Source of the DNA: Enterobacteriaceae endosymbiont of Donacia tomentosa
Lineage (GTDB): Bacteria; Pseudomonadota; Gammaproteobacteria; Enterobacterales; Enterobacteriaceae
Direction of reading: 5' to 3'
Length of the DNA stretch: 64,000 bases
Assembly: GCF_012571135.1 (NCBI RefSeq)
Contig: NZ_CP046216.1
Span: forward strand, 420,936 to 484,935
Below, piece after piece: positions 28,035-38,593 of this stretch. A model generated the notes under the pieces. It was given only the letters and a program-made list of their open reading frames with translations. It searched no databases and was not told the origin of the DNA. How positions within the stretch are numbered: the stretch's first letter is position 1; every line of letters begins with the position of its first letter. The position numbers were made by a program, and so were the translations under genes.

Positions 28035-28449
28035 TATTATTTATCCATATTTTTAAGTAAAATATGTATTTTATTTAAAATTTTTTTAAAAAAATACTTA
28101 TATAAAAATGATTATACTGATTAATAGTACACAGAAAATTTTTATTTTATATTTTAAAATTTATATGTTTTATATTATTAAGTAATAATTATATGAAAAT
28201 ATCATAATTCTTTTTTTTAAAAAAAGATATAATTTAAAAATATACTAAATATTTATCACCTTAATTAATTTAGTAGCCAAGATAGTTTATCTATGTTATT
28301 TATTAAATTAAATATTTAAAATGATATAATCATTTATATAATTTATTGTTAATTTTCGTTTGTCATAAGCTAATTAAATATTTTTTTTATGAAAAAACAT
28401 CTTAACTAAATAAATATATAAAAAATATATCTATATTTAAGGAAAAATA
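28035..28449. other. 415-base gene-free interval between divergent lysA and ptsH
   Basis: Should hold the divergent promoters of lysA and ptsHI-crr. No CRP-like palindrome or convincing sigma-70 promoter could be picked out of the A/T background. The segment near 28270-28310 has a few G/C bases but no tRNA arms. The ribosome site AAGGAAAAATA precedes ptsH. Confidence 0.55.
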
Positions 28450-28704
28450 ATGTTGCAAAAAGAAATTATTATTAATAATACTCATGGGTTTCATACTCGT
28501 CCAGCAGCACTCTTTGTAAAAGAAGCTAAAAATTTTATATCAAATATTACAATTACATGTAATGGGAAAACAGTAAATGCTAAAAGTTTGTTTAAAATAC
28601 AAACTCTAGGATTAGTTAAAGGAACATTAATAACTTTAACAGCTTCTGGACAAGATGAACAAAAAGCTATAGAACATTTAATAAGAATTATTCAAAAATT
28701 ATAA
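28450..28704 (+). CDS. ptsH: phosphocarrier protein HPr
   Basis: An 84-residue protein (E. coli 85) with the phosphorylation site H15 in H-G-F-H-T-R-P-A-A and the regulatory-type segment K-S-L-F-K-I-Q-T-L-G. HPr takes phosphate from enzyme I and passes it to EIIA domains in the sugar phosphotransferase system. It is followed by ptsI after 176 bases and then crr, the standard pts operon, although the ptsH-ptsI gap is wider than in E. coli. Confidence 0.96.
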   Translation: MLQKEIIINNTHGFHTRPAALFVKEAKNFISNITITCNGKTVNAKSLFKIQTLGLVKGTLITLTASGQDEQKAIEHLIRIIQKL

Positions 28705-28880
28705 GATATACTTAAGATTTATGTAAATTAAATTTTTTTATTAAAAAATCATATGTTTTATAAAAAAATTAAAATAATAATTTAATAAACAATATGAGCC
28801 ATTTTTTTAAAATAGAATTGATTTGTACAAAATCATATTTATATATAAATACTGTTATCTAATAATAGAGGTAAAAAAGC

Positions 28881-30599
28881 ATGATTTCAGGAATTTCAGC
28901 TTCTCCTGGTATTTCTTTTGGTAAAGCATTTTTACTAAAAGTAGATAATATTATTATTAATAATAATAAAATTACTGATAGTGAAATAGATGTAGAAATT
29001 AATAAGTTTTTAAAAGGACAAAAAGAATCTATAGAACAAATAGAATATATAAAAACACATTTACTAAAACAATCTAATTTAAAGAGAGAATCTATTTTAG
29101 AAGGATATATAATTTTACTTCAAGATGAAGAATTAACTAAAGAAGTTATTTTTTTAATAAAAAATAATTTATTATCAGCAGATGCTGCTGTACATTCAGT
29201 AATAACATCTCAAATAAAAACATTAAAAAAATTAAGTGATGAATATTTAAAAGAAAGAATAATAGATATTAAAGATATTGGTGATCGGTTAATCAAAAAT
29301 ATTCTAGGTTTAGAAATTATTAATTTAAATGAAATTAATAAAGAAGTTATTTTAATTGCAAAAGATCTTACTCCTTCTGAAACAGCTCAATTAAATTTAA
29401 AAAAAATTTTAGGATTTATTACAGATTTAGGGAGCCGAACTTCACATACAGCTATAATGGCACGTTCATTGGAAATACCTGCTATTGTAGGTACTGGTAA
29501 TATTACTAGTAAAGTAAAAACTAATGATTATATAATTTTAGATAGTATTAATAATACTATTTATATTAATCCATTACAAAATGTAATTAAAAAAGAAAAA
29601 ATAATATATAATAAATACGTAAAAGAAAAAAATAAATTAACTAAATTAAGTAATTTACCTGCAGTAACTAAAGATGATTATAAAATTAAAATTTGTGCTA
29701 ATATCGGATCATTACAAGAATTAAATAATGTTCAAAAAAATGGAGCAGATGGGATTGGTTTATATCGTACAGAATTTTTATTTATGAACCGTAATACATT
29801 ACCTTCAGAAGAAGAGCAATTTATCGCGTATAAAACTGTTGCTCAAAAAATGAAAGGGAAATCTGTAATTATTCGTACAATGGATATTGGAGGTGATAAA
29901 AAAATATCATATATGAATTTACCTAAGGAAGAAAATCCATTTTTAGGGTTTAGAGCTATTAGAGTAAGTATGGATCGCAAAGATATTTTGCATACACAAT
30001 TAAAGGCTATATTAAGAGCGTCTGTTTTTGGTAAATTACATATTATGTTTCCTATGATTATTTCCATTGAAGAAGTTCTTTTTTTAAAAAATGAATTGAT
30101 TTTTTTAAAAAAACAATTACAAAATAAAAAAATAAGTTTTAATAATAAAATTGCTATAGGAATAATGGTAGAAACTCCAGCATCTGCTATTATAGCTAAC
30201 CATTTAGCAAAAGAAATAGATTTTTTTAGTATTGGAACTAATGATTTAACACAATATACATTAGCCGTTGATAGAGGAAATGAACTTATATCACATTTAT
30301 ATAATCCAATGCATCCAGCTATATTTTATTTAATAAAAAAAGTGATTGATGCTTCTCATGCTGAAGGAAAATGGACTGGCATGTGTGGTGAATTAGCAAG
30401 TGATGAACGTTTAATTCCTATTTTATTAGGAATGGGATTAGATGAATTTAGTATGAGTTCTATTTCTATTCCAAAAATTAAAAATATTATTCGTAAAACT
30501 AAAATGCAAAAAGCACAAGAATTAACTAATAATGTTTTGTTGCAACCGACAATCAAAGATATTAATAATTTAATATCAGATTATAATAAGTATAATTAA
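28881..30599 (+). CDS. ptsI: PTS enzyme I (phosphoenolpyruvate-protein phosphotransferase)
   Basis: A 572-residue protein (E. coli 575) that transfers phosphate from PEP to HPr. The phospho-histidine is in [12 protein letters not shown] (about residue 190). The PEP-binding barrel shows [13 protein letters not shown], the catalytic cysteine in G-M-C-G-E-L-A, and G-T-N-D-L-T-Q-Y. All key residues are present. AGAGGTAAAAAAGC precedes the ATG. Confidence 0.97.
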   Translation: MISGISASPGISFGKAFLLKVDNIIINNNKITDSEIDVEINKFLKGQKESIEQIEYIKTHLLKQSNLKRESILEGYIILLQDEELTKEVIFLIKNNLLSADAAVHSVITSQIKTLKKLSDEYLKERIIDIKDIGDRLIKNILGLEIINLNEINKEVILIAKDLTPSETAQLNLKKILGFITDLGSRTSHTAIMARSLEIPAIVGTGNITSKVKTNDYIILDSINNTIYINPLQNVIKKEKIIYNKYVKEKNKLTKLSNLPAVTKDDYKIKICANIGSLQELNNVQKNGADGIGLYRTEFLFMNRNTLPSEEEQFIAYKTVAQKMKGKSVIIRTMDIGGDKKISYMNLPKEENPFLGFRAIRVSMDRKDILHTQLKAILRASVFGKLHIMFPMIISIEEVLFLKNELIFLKKQLQNKKISFNNKIAIGIMVETPASAIIANHLAKEIDFFSIGTNDLTQYTLAVDRGNELISHLYNPMHPAIFYLIKKVIDASHAEGKWTGMCGELASDERLIPILLGMGLDEFSMSSISIPKIKNIIRKTKMQKAQELTNNVLLQPTIKDINNLISDYNKYN

Positions 30600-30635
30600 T
30601 TTTATACAAAATTTTTAATAAAAGGTTTAAATTAA

Positions 30636-31139
30636 ATGAATATTTTTTCTAAATTTTTTAAAAAAACAAAAACAATTCAAAGTACTAAAATTTATGCTCC
30701 TATAGATGGTACTATAATTGATATAGAAACTGTACCTGATACTGTATTTTCAGATAAAATTGTAGGAGACGGAATTGCTATTAATCCGACAGGTAATGTA
30801 ATGGTTGCTCCTATTGATGGGACTATAGGAAAAATATTTGAAACTAATCATGCTTTTTCTATCAAAACAGCAAACAATATAGAATTATTTGTACATTTTG
30901 GAATTGATACAATTAATTTAAAAGGGAAAGGTTTTAAGCGAATATTAAATTTTGAAAAAAATAATAAAGTAAAAAAAGGGGATATAATTATTGAATTAGA
31001 TCTAAATTATTTGATCAAAACAGCAAAATCTATATTAACTCCTGTAGTTATTTCTAATACTGAAGAAATAAAGAAAATTAAAAAATATTCAGGTAATATT
31101 ATTGCCGGCATTGATCCAATATTAAAAATATATAAATAA
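30636..31139 (+). CDS. crr: PTS glucose-specific EIIA component (EIIA-Glc)
   Basis: A 167-residue protein (E. coli 169) with both active-site histidines: N-H-A-F-S-I-K-T (H75 equivalent) and [10 protein letters not shown] (H90 equivalent). It donates phosphate to glucose- or sucrose-family IIBC permeases and in E. coli also controls adenylate cyclase. No IIBC permease gene lies in this window. It ends the ptsH-ptsI-crr unit, 37 bases after ptsI. Confidence 0.96.
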   Translation: MNIFSKFFKKTKTIQSTKIYAPIDGTIIDIETVPDTVFSDKIVGDGIAINPTGNVMVAPIDGTIGKIFETNHAFSIKTANNIELFVHFGIDTINLKGKGFKRILNFEKNNKVKKGDIIIELDLNYLIKTAKSILTPVVISNTEEIKKIKKYSGNIIAGIDPILKIYK

Positions 31140-31720
31140 CATATTTTTATAAAATTTATTACTTAAAATAGTAAATGTAACAAAATCAAAATTTATTATA
31201 TTTTAATAAGATTTTAATTTTTTTAATTAAACTTATTAAGTGTAATAAATATGTTATTTGTCATAAGTATGGATTAATATTTTTATAAAAAGAGAAAATT
31301 ATATATAATATTTTTACTAAATTAATAATAATATTTATATTAATTTTAAATAAATTTAAAAGAGTAAATACTATTTCTTATATCGTAAATTTTTTTAGTA
31401 TTAAATATTTAATTTTTTTAAATAAATATTTAAAATAAAAATAATATAACTCACTATTTATAGTGATGGTCGTATTTTTTTATATAATTTCTTTTTAAAA
31501 TAAAATTTATTTTTTTTATTTTTAGATATCAAAAAATTTAAATAATTCTATTTATTATTTTCCTTTTATTTTTATAAAAATTTTAATTTAATGAAAAATT
31601 AATACTTTTTATATTGTTATTTTAAAATTTTTTATATATTAAAATAAAATATAAATTATGTTTTTAATTTAAAAATAATTTTTATATTTTAATAAAAAAT
31701 ATAAATAAAAATTTTACTAG
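31140..31720. other. 581-base gene-free interval between convergent crr and yebC
   Basis: No gene is recognisable. Two weak hairpins (31202-31240 and 31451-31466, the latter a TCACTA/TAGTGA stem followed at a distance by a T run) could stop transcription. An interval of this length between convergent genes needs no promoters, so it most likely represents eroded former genes. Confidence 0.5.
31202..31240 (+). terminator. possible terminator after crr
   Basis: TAATAAG (31204-31210) pairs with CTTATTA (31232-31238), with two further outer pairs and a T-rich 21-base loop. It is weak and lacks a clean T tract after the stem. Confidence 0.3.
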
Positions 31721-32443
31721 TTATATTTCTGCATCATGATAAATTTCTTTTATATCTTTATGTTCTTTTAACAAAGAAAAGAAATCTATCAATTTTTTTT
31801 TTATTAGATTATCCACCTTTTTGGTAATAAACGGTTTTATAAAAAATTTTATTTTTATTGGTTTTAATGTAAATTTTTTTATTTTTTTAGTAAGAAATTT
31901 ATATTTTTCTTTTGAAAAAATTATTTTAATGATTTTTTTTGTAAAAACAATATCGTCTGCTTTTAATTCTTCTGCAATATTTAAAATATCATTTTCATTA
32001 TTTTTATATTCATATGCAATATATATTTGTTTTTTAAAAATATAATTAACTGAATTTTTACGTCCTAAATATCCTCCATTTTTATTTAAAATATTACGTA
32101 TAAAAGATACAGTTCTATTATTATTATCAGTTATACAATTAATCATTAATGCTATATTATACGGACCATATCCTTCATAAATAATTTCTTTTAGTTTATT
32201 TTTATTTCTTTTATTTTGAATAACAGAATTTAATAAAATTCGATTAATAATTGTACGACTCATATTATATGATAATGCTTTTTCTATAACTAAACGTAAT
32301 TTAGAATTATACTCAGGATTATTTCCTCCATTTTGAGAAGCTGTATTTAATTCTTTAATAATTTTAGAAAAAATTTTATCCTTTTTATTATCTTGTGTTT
32401 CTTTACGACGACGAATATTAGCCCATTTACTATGTCCTGACAT
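31721..32443 (-). CDS. yebC: YebC/PmpR-family translation/regulatory protein
   Basis: A 240-residue member of the YebC family (E. coli 246). It begins M-S-G-H-S-K-W-A-N-I-R-R-R-K, the family signature, and has the E-G-Y-G-P-Y-N-I-A-L-M and N-R-T-V-S-F-I-R-N motifs. YebC was long annotated as a transcriptional regulator; more recent work links the family to resolving ribosome stalling at proline-rich stretches. The C-terminal half is strongly lysine-shifted. It is cotranscribed with aspS, 15 bases downstream of it. Confidence 0.94.
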   Translation of the reverse strand: MSGHSKWANIRRRKETQDNKKDKIFSKIIKELNTASQNGGNNPEYNSKLRLVIEKALSYNMSRTIINRILLNSVIQNKRNKNKLKEIIYEGYGPYNIALMINCITDNNNRTVSFIRNILNKNGGYLGRKNSVNYIFKKQIYIAYEYKNNENDILNIAEELKADDIVFTKKIIKIIFSKEKYKFLTKKIKKFTLKPIKIKFFIKPFITKKVDNLIKKKLIDFFSLLKEHKDIKEIYHDAEI

Positions 32444-32458
32444 AAAATATATATACTC

Positions 32459-34213
32459 CTATTTTTTACATAATAATCCTAGCTCATCTAAAATATTATT
32501 ATCAATAATATTAGGTGATTGAGTTAATAAACATGTTGAAGATGTTGTTTTTGGAAAAGCAATTACATCACGAATATTTTTAGTATCAGACAATAACATA
32601 ACTAATCTATCTAATCCTAAAGCCATACCTATATGTGTAGGTGTTCCAAATTTTAAAGCTTCTAAAAAAAATCCAAAATTTTTTTGTTGAGTTACATTAT
32701 CTATATTAAGAATATCTAATATTATTTTTTGTATCTTATACTGATGTATTCTAGAAGAACCACTACCAATTTCATATCCATTTATTACAAGATCATATGA
32801 ATCAGATATAATTTTTTCTGGATTATTTTTTAAAAAATTTATATCAAAATTTTTTGGTGATGTAAATGGATGATGCATAGACACTAATTCACCTTTTTCA
32901 TTCCTTTTAAATAATGGGAAATCTATAATCCATAACGGACACCATTTATTCTTTTTAATTAAATTTAAATCTATTCCTAATTTTTTTCTTAAAATACCCA
33001 TAGAAGTTAATGAACTATTTATCTTTACTTCTGTACCTATAAAAATAATATCATTATTATTAGCTTTATGCTTAAAAATGATATTTTTTATTTCTGCCTC
33101 ACTTAATGTATTTATGTATAAATTTTTTTCTTTAAAAATATTAATTAATTTTAAATTGTGTACTTGAAAAATATTTAAATCATTAATTCCATATTTTTTC
33201 ATATATTCTTGATATAAAGATAAAGTTTTTATTTTTATATTTTTTATATATTTAAAACTTATATAAATAGATATTATTTTTTTTTTTGTTTTGTTTATAC
33301 AATTTTTTATAAAAACATTAGTTATATCGTTAAGTTTTAACGGATTTCTTAAATCAGGTTTATCTGTACCAAAATATTTTATTGAATCTTTAAATGTTAA
33401 TGATTTAAATTTATTAAGTGAAATATTTTTTACGTTTTTCCATAAATTAAATATTATTTTTTCTATAAAATTTCTAAAAGTAATTGAATTTGTAAAAGAC
33501 ATTTCTATATCAATTTGAGTAAATTCTGGTTGACGATCTGAACGTAAATCTTCATCACGAAAACATTTAGCAATTTGATAATAACGATCTAATCCAGCAA
33601 TCATTAATAATTGTTTAAAAATTTGAGGAGATTGAGGTAAAGCATAAAATTTTTTTTTATGTATTCTACTGGGTACTAAAAAATCTCTAGATCCTTCTGG
33701 AGTAGAATTAGTTAATATTGGAGTTTCAATATTTAAAAATTTATTTTTTTCTAAAAATGTTCTAATAATACTTATTATAGTAGATCTTAATTTTATTATT
33801 TTAGCCATTTTAAGTTGTCTTAAATCTAAATATCGATATTTTAATCTTATTTCCTCTGTATTTAATTTATTATTATCAATAGGTAGGGGGAGAGATTTGT
33901 TAATAATGAATAAATTAAAAACAATAATCTCTATTTCTCCAGTAAATATATTTAAATTTTTATTTTTTGTTGTTCTTTCTACTATTTTTCCTATAATTTT
34001 TATACAAAAATTATTACGTAATGTAGTAGCTAAATCATAAGCAATTTTATTATATTTAGAACTAAAAACAGCTTGAACAACTCCTTCTCTATCTTTTACG
34101 TTAATAAAAATTAATTTTCCCAAATTTCTAAAACTATCTACCCACCCATAGATAATAACTTCCTTATTTATATGTTCTTTATTAATTTCCCCGCAATAAA
34201 TTTTTTTTTTCAT
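32459..34213 (-). CDS. aspS: aspartate-tRNA ligase
   Basis: A class II synthetase of about 584 residues (E. coli 590). It has an N-terminal OB fold (I-Y-G-W-V-D-S-F-R-N-L-G), motif 2 (F-R-D-E-D-L-R-S-D-R-Q-P-E-F-T-Q), the GAD-type insert, and motif 3 (G-L-D-R-L-V-M-L). The frame is open from an ATG at 34231, but the ATG at 34213 has GAG six bases upstream and gives the E. coli-like start (Y-C-G-E near residue 6), so it is preferred. The insert domain is strongly diverged while the catalytic core is conserved. aspS-yebC is the enteric order. Confidence 0.96.
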   Translation of the reverse strand: MKKKIYCGEINKEHINKEVIIYGWVDSFRNLGKLIFINVKDREGVVQAVFSSKYNKIAYDLATTLRNNFCIKIIGKIVERTTKNKNLNIFTGEIEIIVFNLFIINKSLPLPIDNNKLNTEEIRLKYRYLDLRQLKMAKIIKLRSTIISIIRTFLEKNKFLNIETPILTNSTPEGSRDFLVPSRIHKKKFYALPQSPQIFKQLLMIAGLDRYYQIAKCFRDEDLRSDRQPEFTQIDIEMSFTNSITFRNFIEKIIFNLWKNVKNISLNKFKSLTFKDSIKYFGTDKPDLRNPLKLNDITNVFIKNCINKTKKKIISIYISFKYIKNIKIKTLSLYQEYMKKYGINDLNIFQVHNLKLINIFKEKNLYINTLSEAEIKNIIFKHKANNNDIIFIGTEVKINSSLTSMGILRKKLGIDLNLIKKNKWCPLWIIDFPLFKRNEKGELVSMHHPFTSPKNFDINFLKNNPEKIISDSYDLVINGYEIGSGSSRIHQYKIQKIILDILNIDNVTQQKNFGFFLEALKFGTPTHIGMALGLDRLVMLLSDTKNIRDVIAFPKTTSSTCLLTQSPNIIDNNILDELGLLCKK

Positions 34214-34321
34214 AAAAAACTCTATTTTCATAAAATATATAAGTAAATTATATTTATAATATTTTATAAATAAATGATTTCATATTATAAAAATAACTTT
34301 AATTACTTAAGTATTTTAAAT

Positions 34322-34369
34322 ATAAAAATATAAAAAATCTAATAAAAATTAGATTTTTTATATTTTTAT
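34322..34369. repeat. 21-bp perfect hairpin between divergent aspS and malY
   Basis: The 21 bases at 34322-34342 are an exact reverse complement of 34349-34369, with loop TAAAAA; the core reads AAAAAATCTAA / TTAGATTTTTT. It has the shape of a bidirectional terminator but lies upstream of both flanking genes, where none is expected. Confidence 0.75.
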
Positions 34370-34418
34370 TATTTAAATAATTTGATATACTTAAATATTA
34401 AAAATAATAATTAGTAAT

Positions 34419-35582
34419 ATGACATATAAATATAATTTTAATAAATTAGTTAATAGATTAAATAGCGATAGTTTAAAATGGAATAAGTATAATAACAGAA
34501 ATATTATACCCTTGTGGGTTGCGGATAGTGATTTTTATTCTCCTGAATGCATTAGACAAGAGTTAAAAAAAAGAATAAATCATGGTATATTTGGATATGG
34601 TATTGAACCTAAAAATTTATCTGAAATTATTGTTAAACGATTCTTAAAATTTTATAATTGGAAAATTGATCCTTCATGGATAGTTTATATAAATGGTGTA
34701 GTTTCAGGACTAAATTTGAGTATAAGAACTTTTACAAAAAAAAATGCATCAGTTATAACATATATACCGATATACCCCCCTTTTATTCAGTCAATATTAT
34801 TACATCATAGAATACCAAAATATATATACTTATCACATAATAAAAAAAAATGGATATTAGATCCTAATATTTTAAATTCTGAAATGTTAGGTAATGAAAA
34901 ATTAATAATGTTATGTAACCCTCATAATCCTACAGGATCTGTTTTTTCTTATAAAGAATTAGAAAATATTTTATATTTTATAAAAAAACATAATTTAATT
35001 ATTTGTTCAGATGAAATACACTGTGATTTAATTTTACAAAAAAAAACAAAACATATACCTTTTGCCTCTATACATCCAGAAGCAGAACAATGTAGTATAA
35101 CTTTTATGTCTCCCTCAAAAACATATAATATATCTGGACTAAATTTTGCAGTAGCTATTATTCCTAATAAAAAATTACGTACTAAATTTATTTTATCTAA
35201 AAAAAAAACTCTTCCAAATATAGATATATTTTCTTTTATTGCAGCTACAACAGCTTGGGGAAATAATCAATGTAATGATTGGTTAACAGAACAAATAAAA
35301 TTTTTAAGAAAAAATCGTAATATTTTAGTTAATAAAATTAATAATATATCCTATTTAAATATTTTAAAACCATATGCAACATATTTAGGATGGATTAATT
35401 GTAAAAATATGAAGGTTACTAATCCATCTTTATATTTTGAAAAATATGGGTTAAAATTTTCTTCTGGAAAAGATTTTGGTGATAGTAATTTTATTCGTTT
35501 TAATTTTGCTTGTTCTCGTATTATTTTATATAAAGCTTTAGAAAGAATAGAATATGCTATAAACAAATTATTTATTAGTTAG
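34419..35582 (+). CDS. malY: MalY/PatB-type PLP-dependent C-S lyase (cystathionine beta-lyase)
   Basis: A 387-residue fold-type I PLP protein (E. coli MalY 390). It starts with Y-x-F-x-x-x-V-x-R, and has L-W-V-A-D-S-D-F near residue 33, N-P-H-N-P-T-G near 165 and S-D-E-I-H-C-D-L near 197. The PLP lysine is in S-P-S-K-T-Y-N-I-S-G. The MalY branch cleaves cystathionine to homocysteine, pyruvate and ammonia, and E. coli MalY also represses MalT. With no maltose genes here, the C-S lyase role, perhaps replacing MetC in methionine supply, is the likelier one. argS follows after 37 bases. Confidence 0.88.
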   Translation: MTYKYNFNKLVNRLNSDSLKWNKYNNRNIIPLWVADSDFYSPECIRQELKKRINHGIFGYGIEPKNLSEIIVKRFLKFYNWKIDPSWIVYINGVVSGLNLSIRTFTKKNASVITYIPIYPPFIQSILLHHRIPKYIYLSHNKKKWILDPNILNSEMLGNEKLIMLCNPHNPTGSVFSYKELENILYFIKKHNLIICSDEIHCDLILQKKTKHIPFASIHPEAEQCSITFMSPSKTYNISGLNFAVAIIPNKKLRTKFILSKKKTLPNIDIFSFIAATTAWGNNQCNDWLTEQIKFLRKNRNILVNKINNISYLNILKPYATYLGWINCKNMKVTNPSLYFEKYGLKFSSGKDFGDSNFIRFNFACSRIILYKALERIEYAINKLFIS

Positions 35583-35619
35583 TAGTTAGTACTTATATTA
35601 TAATATAACGGTAAAATAT

Positions 35620-37347
35620 ATGAATATTAAAGATATTCTTTCAAAAGAAATTCATAAAGCAATGATAAAAGCTGGAATACCAGCTAAACATAATGTTTTT
35701 TTACGTAAATGTAAAAAAATAGAGTTTGGACATTATCAAATAAATGGAATTATATCAGCTGCTATAAATTTAAATACTAACCCTATAAGTTTAGCTAATA
35801 AAGTTTTAGAGTATTTAAATTTAAAAAAATTAATATCCAAAATCAAAATTACTAAAATCGGATATATTAATCTCTTTCTTAAAAAATCATGGTTATCTCA
35901 ACAAATTAATTTTTTAATATCTTCGGATAGATTAGGGATCAAAAAAATAAAATCTAACAATATTATTGTTGACTATTCTAGTCCTAATATTGCAAAAGAA
36001 ATGCATGTAGGTCATTTAAGATCTACAATATTAGGTGATTCTATGGTAAGGATTTTATCTTTTTTAGGACATAATGTTATTAAATCAAATCATATTGGGG
36101 ATTGGGGTACCCAATTTGGAATACTTATTGCTTTTTTAAAATATAAAAAGTACAAGACAAATATCTCAATTTCTGATTTAGGTATATTTTATAAACAAGC
36201 ACAAAAAAAATATATTAAGGATAATAATTTTGCAAAAAAATCTAAAAAATATGTTGTTAAATTACAACAAAAAGATATTTCATGTTTAAAAATATGGGAA
36301 AAAATAGTAAATATTACTATGAGTAATAATTATAATTTATATAAAAAACTTAATATTACTTTAACTGAAAAAGATACTATGGGGGAAAGTATATACAATG
36401 AATTATTACCAGATATAGTTCAAGATTTAAAAAATAAAGGTTTAGCTGTAAATAATAATGGTGCAGTTGTAATACCTATTAAAAATATGCAAAATAAAAA
36501 AGGATTACAAATGGCTGTTATTATTAAAAAAAAAGACGGAGCATACCTTTATGCTACAATTGACATTGCATGTATAAAATACCGTTATGAAATACTAAAA
36601 GCTGATCGTATTATTTATTATGTTGACGCACGACAAAATCAATATTTAAAACAAATTTTTACTATTGCAAGAAAAGCAAATTATATTCCTGCTCATGTAC
36701 AATTAGAACATCATATGTTTGGTATGATTTTAGATAAAAATAATAAACCATTTAAAACTAGAGAAGGTAATAATATTAAATTACATCATTTAATTGAAAA
36801 ATCTATAATAAAAGCAAAAAATATAATTTTTCAAAAAAATCCTGATATAAAAAAAGATGAATTAGAAAAATTATCTGAAATAATAGGTATAGGTGCAATT
36901 AAATACGCTGATCTATCTAAAAATAGATTACATAACTATATTTTTAGTTGGAAGGATATGTTGTCCTTTAATGGGAATACAGCCTTATATATTCAATATG
37001 CATATGTAAGAACAAAATCTTTATTAAATAAAGCAAATATTAATTTTAACCATTTTTTAAATTTAGAAGTTCATTTTTCAAATAATTATGAAATAAATCT
37101 TGCTATAACATTTTTAGAATTTGAAAATATAATTTTAAAAATTGCAAAAAAAGGTACACCAAACATATTATGTAACTGGTTGTATAAAATTACAGTATTA
37201 TTTTCTATTTTTTATGAAAATTGTAATATTTTAGATTTAAAAAATGATTTACTAAAAATTAGTAGATTAAAAATAGTTTTTTTAACATCACGAATCCTAA
37301 AAACAGGATTATCGTTATTAGGGATAAAAACTATTACAAAAATGTAA
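35620..37347 (+). CDS. argS: arginine-tRNA ligase
   Basis: A class I synthetase of 575 residues (E. coli 577). The HIGH-type motif reads H-V-G-H-L-R-S-T-I-L-G-D (about residues 130-141). The ArgRS-specific D-Y-S-S-P-N-I-A-K-E-M precedes it, and H-H-M-F-G-M-I and K-T-R-E-G follow in the catalytic region. The C-terminal anticodon-binding domain is present. The D-loop-binding N-terminal domain is complete. Confidence 0.97.
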   Translation: MNIKDILSKEIHKAMIKAGIPAKHNVFLRKCKKIEFGHYQINGIISAAINLNTNPISLANKVLEYLNLKKLISKIKITKIGYINLFLKKSWLSQQINFLISSDRLGIKKIKSNNIIVDYSSPNIAKEMHVGHLRSTILGDSMVRILSFLGHNVIKSNHIGDWGTQFGILIAFLKYKKYKTNISISDLGIFYKQAQKKYIKDNNFAKKSKKYVVKLQQKDISCLKIWEKIVNITMSNNYNLYKKLNITLTEKDTMGESIYNELLPDIVQDLKNKGLAVNNNGAVVIPIKNMQNKKGLQMAVIIKKKDGAYLYATIDIACIKYRYEILKADRIIYYVDARQNQYLKQIFTIARKANYIPAHVQLEHHMFGMILDKNNKPFKTREGNNIKLHHLIEKSIIKAKNIIFQKNPDIKKDELEKLSEIIGIGAIKYADLSKNRLHNYIFSWKDMLSFNGNTALYIQYAYVRTKSLLNKANINFNHFLNLEVHFSNNYEINLAITFLEFENIILKIAKKGTPNILCNWLYKITVLFSIFYENCNILDLKNDLLKISRLKIVFLTSRILKTGLSLLGIKTITKM

Positions 37348-37431
37348 AAACATTAATAATAAGTTTTCTAATAAAATATTATTTTATTTCTATAAAATGT
37401 TAAATTTTTATTTTTTAAAAAAGATATTTAA

Positions 37432-38532
37432 ATGATTAAAAAAAAAGTAATAATTGCTATGTCTGGAGGAGTAGATTCTTCTTTATCTGCTTGGTTACTT
37501 AAGAAACAAAATTATCAAGTAGAAGGATTATTTATGAAAAACTGGGAAGAAGATGACGTGAATAATAACTGTCATATTCAAGATGATTTATATCATGCTG
37601 AAAATATTTGTAAAAAATTAAATATTTATTTACATAAAATTAATTTTTCGTCAGAATATTGGGATTTTGTTTTTGAAAAATTTCTTTCTGAATATAAGAA
37701 AGGAAATACTCCTAATCCAGATATACTATGTAATAAAGTAATTAAATTTAAGTATTTTATGAATTTTGCTATTAAAAATTTAGGAGCTAATTATATTAGT
37801 ACTGGTCATTACGCTCGTTGTAAAAAAATAAAAAATAAATTTTTTTTATTTAAAGGAATTGATTCAAATAAAGATCAAAGTTATTTTTTATATACGATAA
37901 AAGAAATTCAACTTAGAAAAATTTTATTTCCTATAGGAAATTTAAAAAAAAATGAAGTAAGATATTTTGCAAAAAAATTAAAATTCATTAATGCTAATAA
38001 AAAAGATTCTACAGGAATTTGTTTTATAGGAGAGAAAAATTTTCCAAAATTTTTAAATAAATATATATCTGTAAAACCAGGAAATATAGTGGACATTAAT
38101 GGAAAAATTATAGGAAAACATAAAGGATTAATACATTATACTTTAGGACAAAGAAAAAGAATCGGGTTAGGAGGATCTTCATATTATGGAAATAAACCAT
38201 GGTATGTTTATAAAAAAGATATAAAAAAAAATATTTTAGTTGTTGTACAAGGCTATAATAATCCTTATTTATATTCTGTTGGATTAATAGCAAAAGAAAT
38301 AACTTGGATTACTTCTCTATTTCAATTTTCACAAAAATATACAATAAAAACTAGATATAGACAAAATAGTGTTGAATGTCAAATTTATTTACTTAATAAT
38401 AATAAAATTAAAGTATATTTTAGTACTCCTATTTTTGGTATTACACCAGGACAATCAGCTGTTTTTTATTGTAAAAATATTTGTTTAGGTGGAGGTATTA
38501 TTGAAAAACAAATTCCATTAATTAACAAATAA
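37432..38532 (+). CDS. mnmA: tRNA-specific 2-thiouridylase MnmA
   Basis: A 366-residue enzyme (E. coli 368) that thiolates U34 of Lys, Glu and Gln tRNAs. The PP-loop S-G-G-V-D-S-S (residues 10-16) binds ATP. Catalytic cysteines are in N-P-D-I-L-C-N (about 102) and S-T-G-I-C-F-I-G (about 198). With MnmE and MnmG (both in this window) it makes the full mnm5s2U34 pathway, except MnmC and the sulfur relay, which are not seen here. In E. coli mnmA is close to potABCD, as here. Confidence 0.97.
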   Translation: MIKKKVIIAMSGGVDSSLSAWLLKKQNYQVEGLFMKNWEEDDVNNNCHIQDDLYHAENICKKLNIYLHKINFSSEYWDFVFEKFLSEYKKGNTPNPDILCNKVIKFKYFMNFAIKNLGANYISTGHYARCKKIKNKFFLFKGIDSNKDQSYFLYTIKEIQLRKILFPIGNLKKNEVRYFAKKLKFINANKKDSTGICFIGEKNFPKFLNKYISVKPGNIVDINGKIIGKHKGLIHYTLGQRKRIGLGGSSYYGNKPWYVYKKDIKKNILVVVQGYNNPYLYSVGLIAKEITWITSLFQFSQKYTIKTRYRQNSVECQIYLLNNNKIKVYFSTPIFGITPGQSAVFYCKNICLGGGIIEKQIPLINK

Positions 38533-38593
38533 TTTAATTTTTTAAAAAAAACAAATATTACTTATAATAATAAATATATATTAATATTATATG

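Noticed and set aside
28270-28320. Slightly G/C-richer patch upstream of ptsH considered as a tRNA
   Set aside because: No complementary acceptor arms, no GTTC-like T loop and no CCA could be found.
28359-28369. 11-mer TTTGTCATAAG shared with 31257-31267, flanking the pts operon
   Set aside because: Only two copies were noticed, it is not palindromic, and it is short enough to be chance; kept out of the feature list.
31809-31817. TTATCCACC, one mismatch from a DnaA box
   Set aside because: It is a single site inside the yebC coding sequence, with no cluster of boxes around it.
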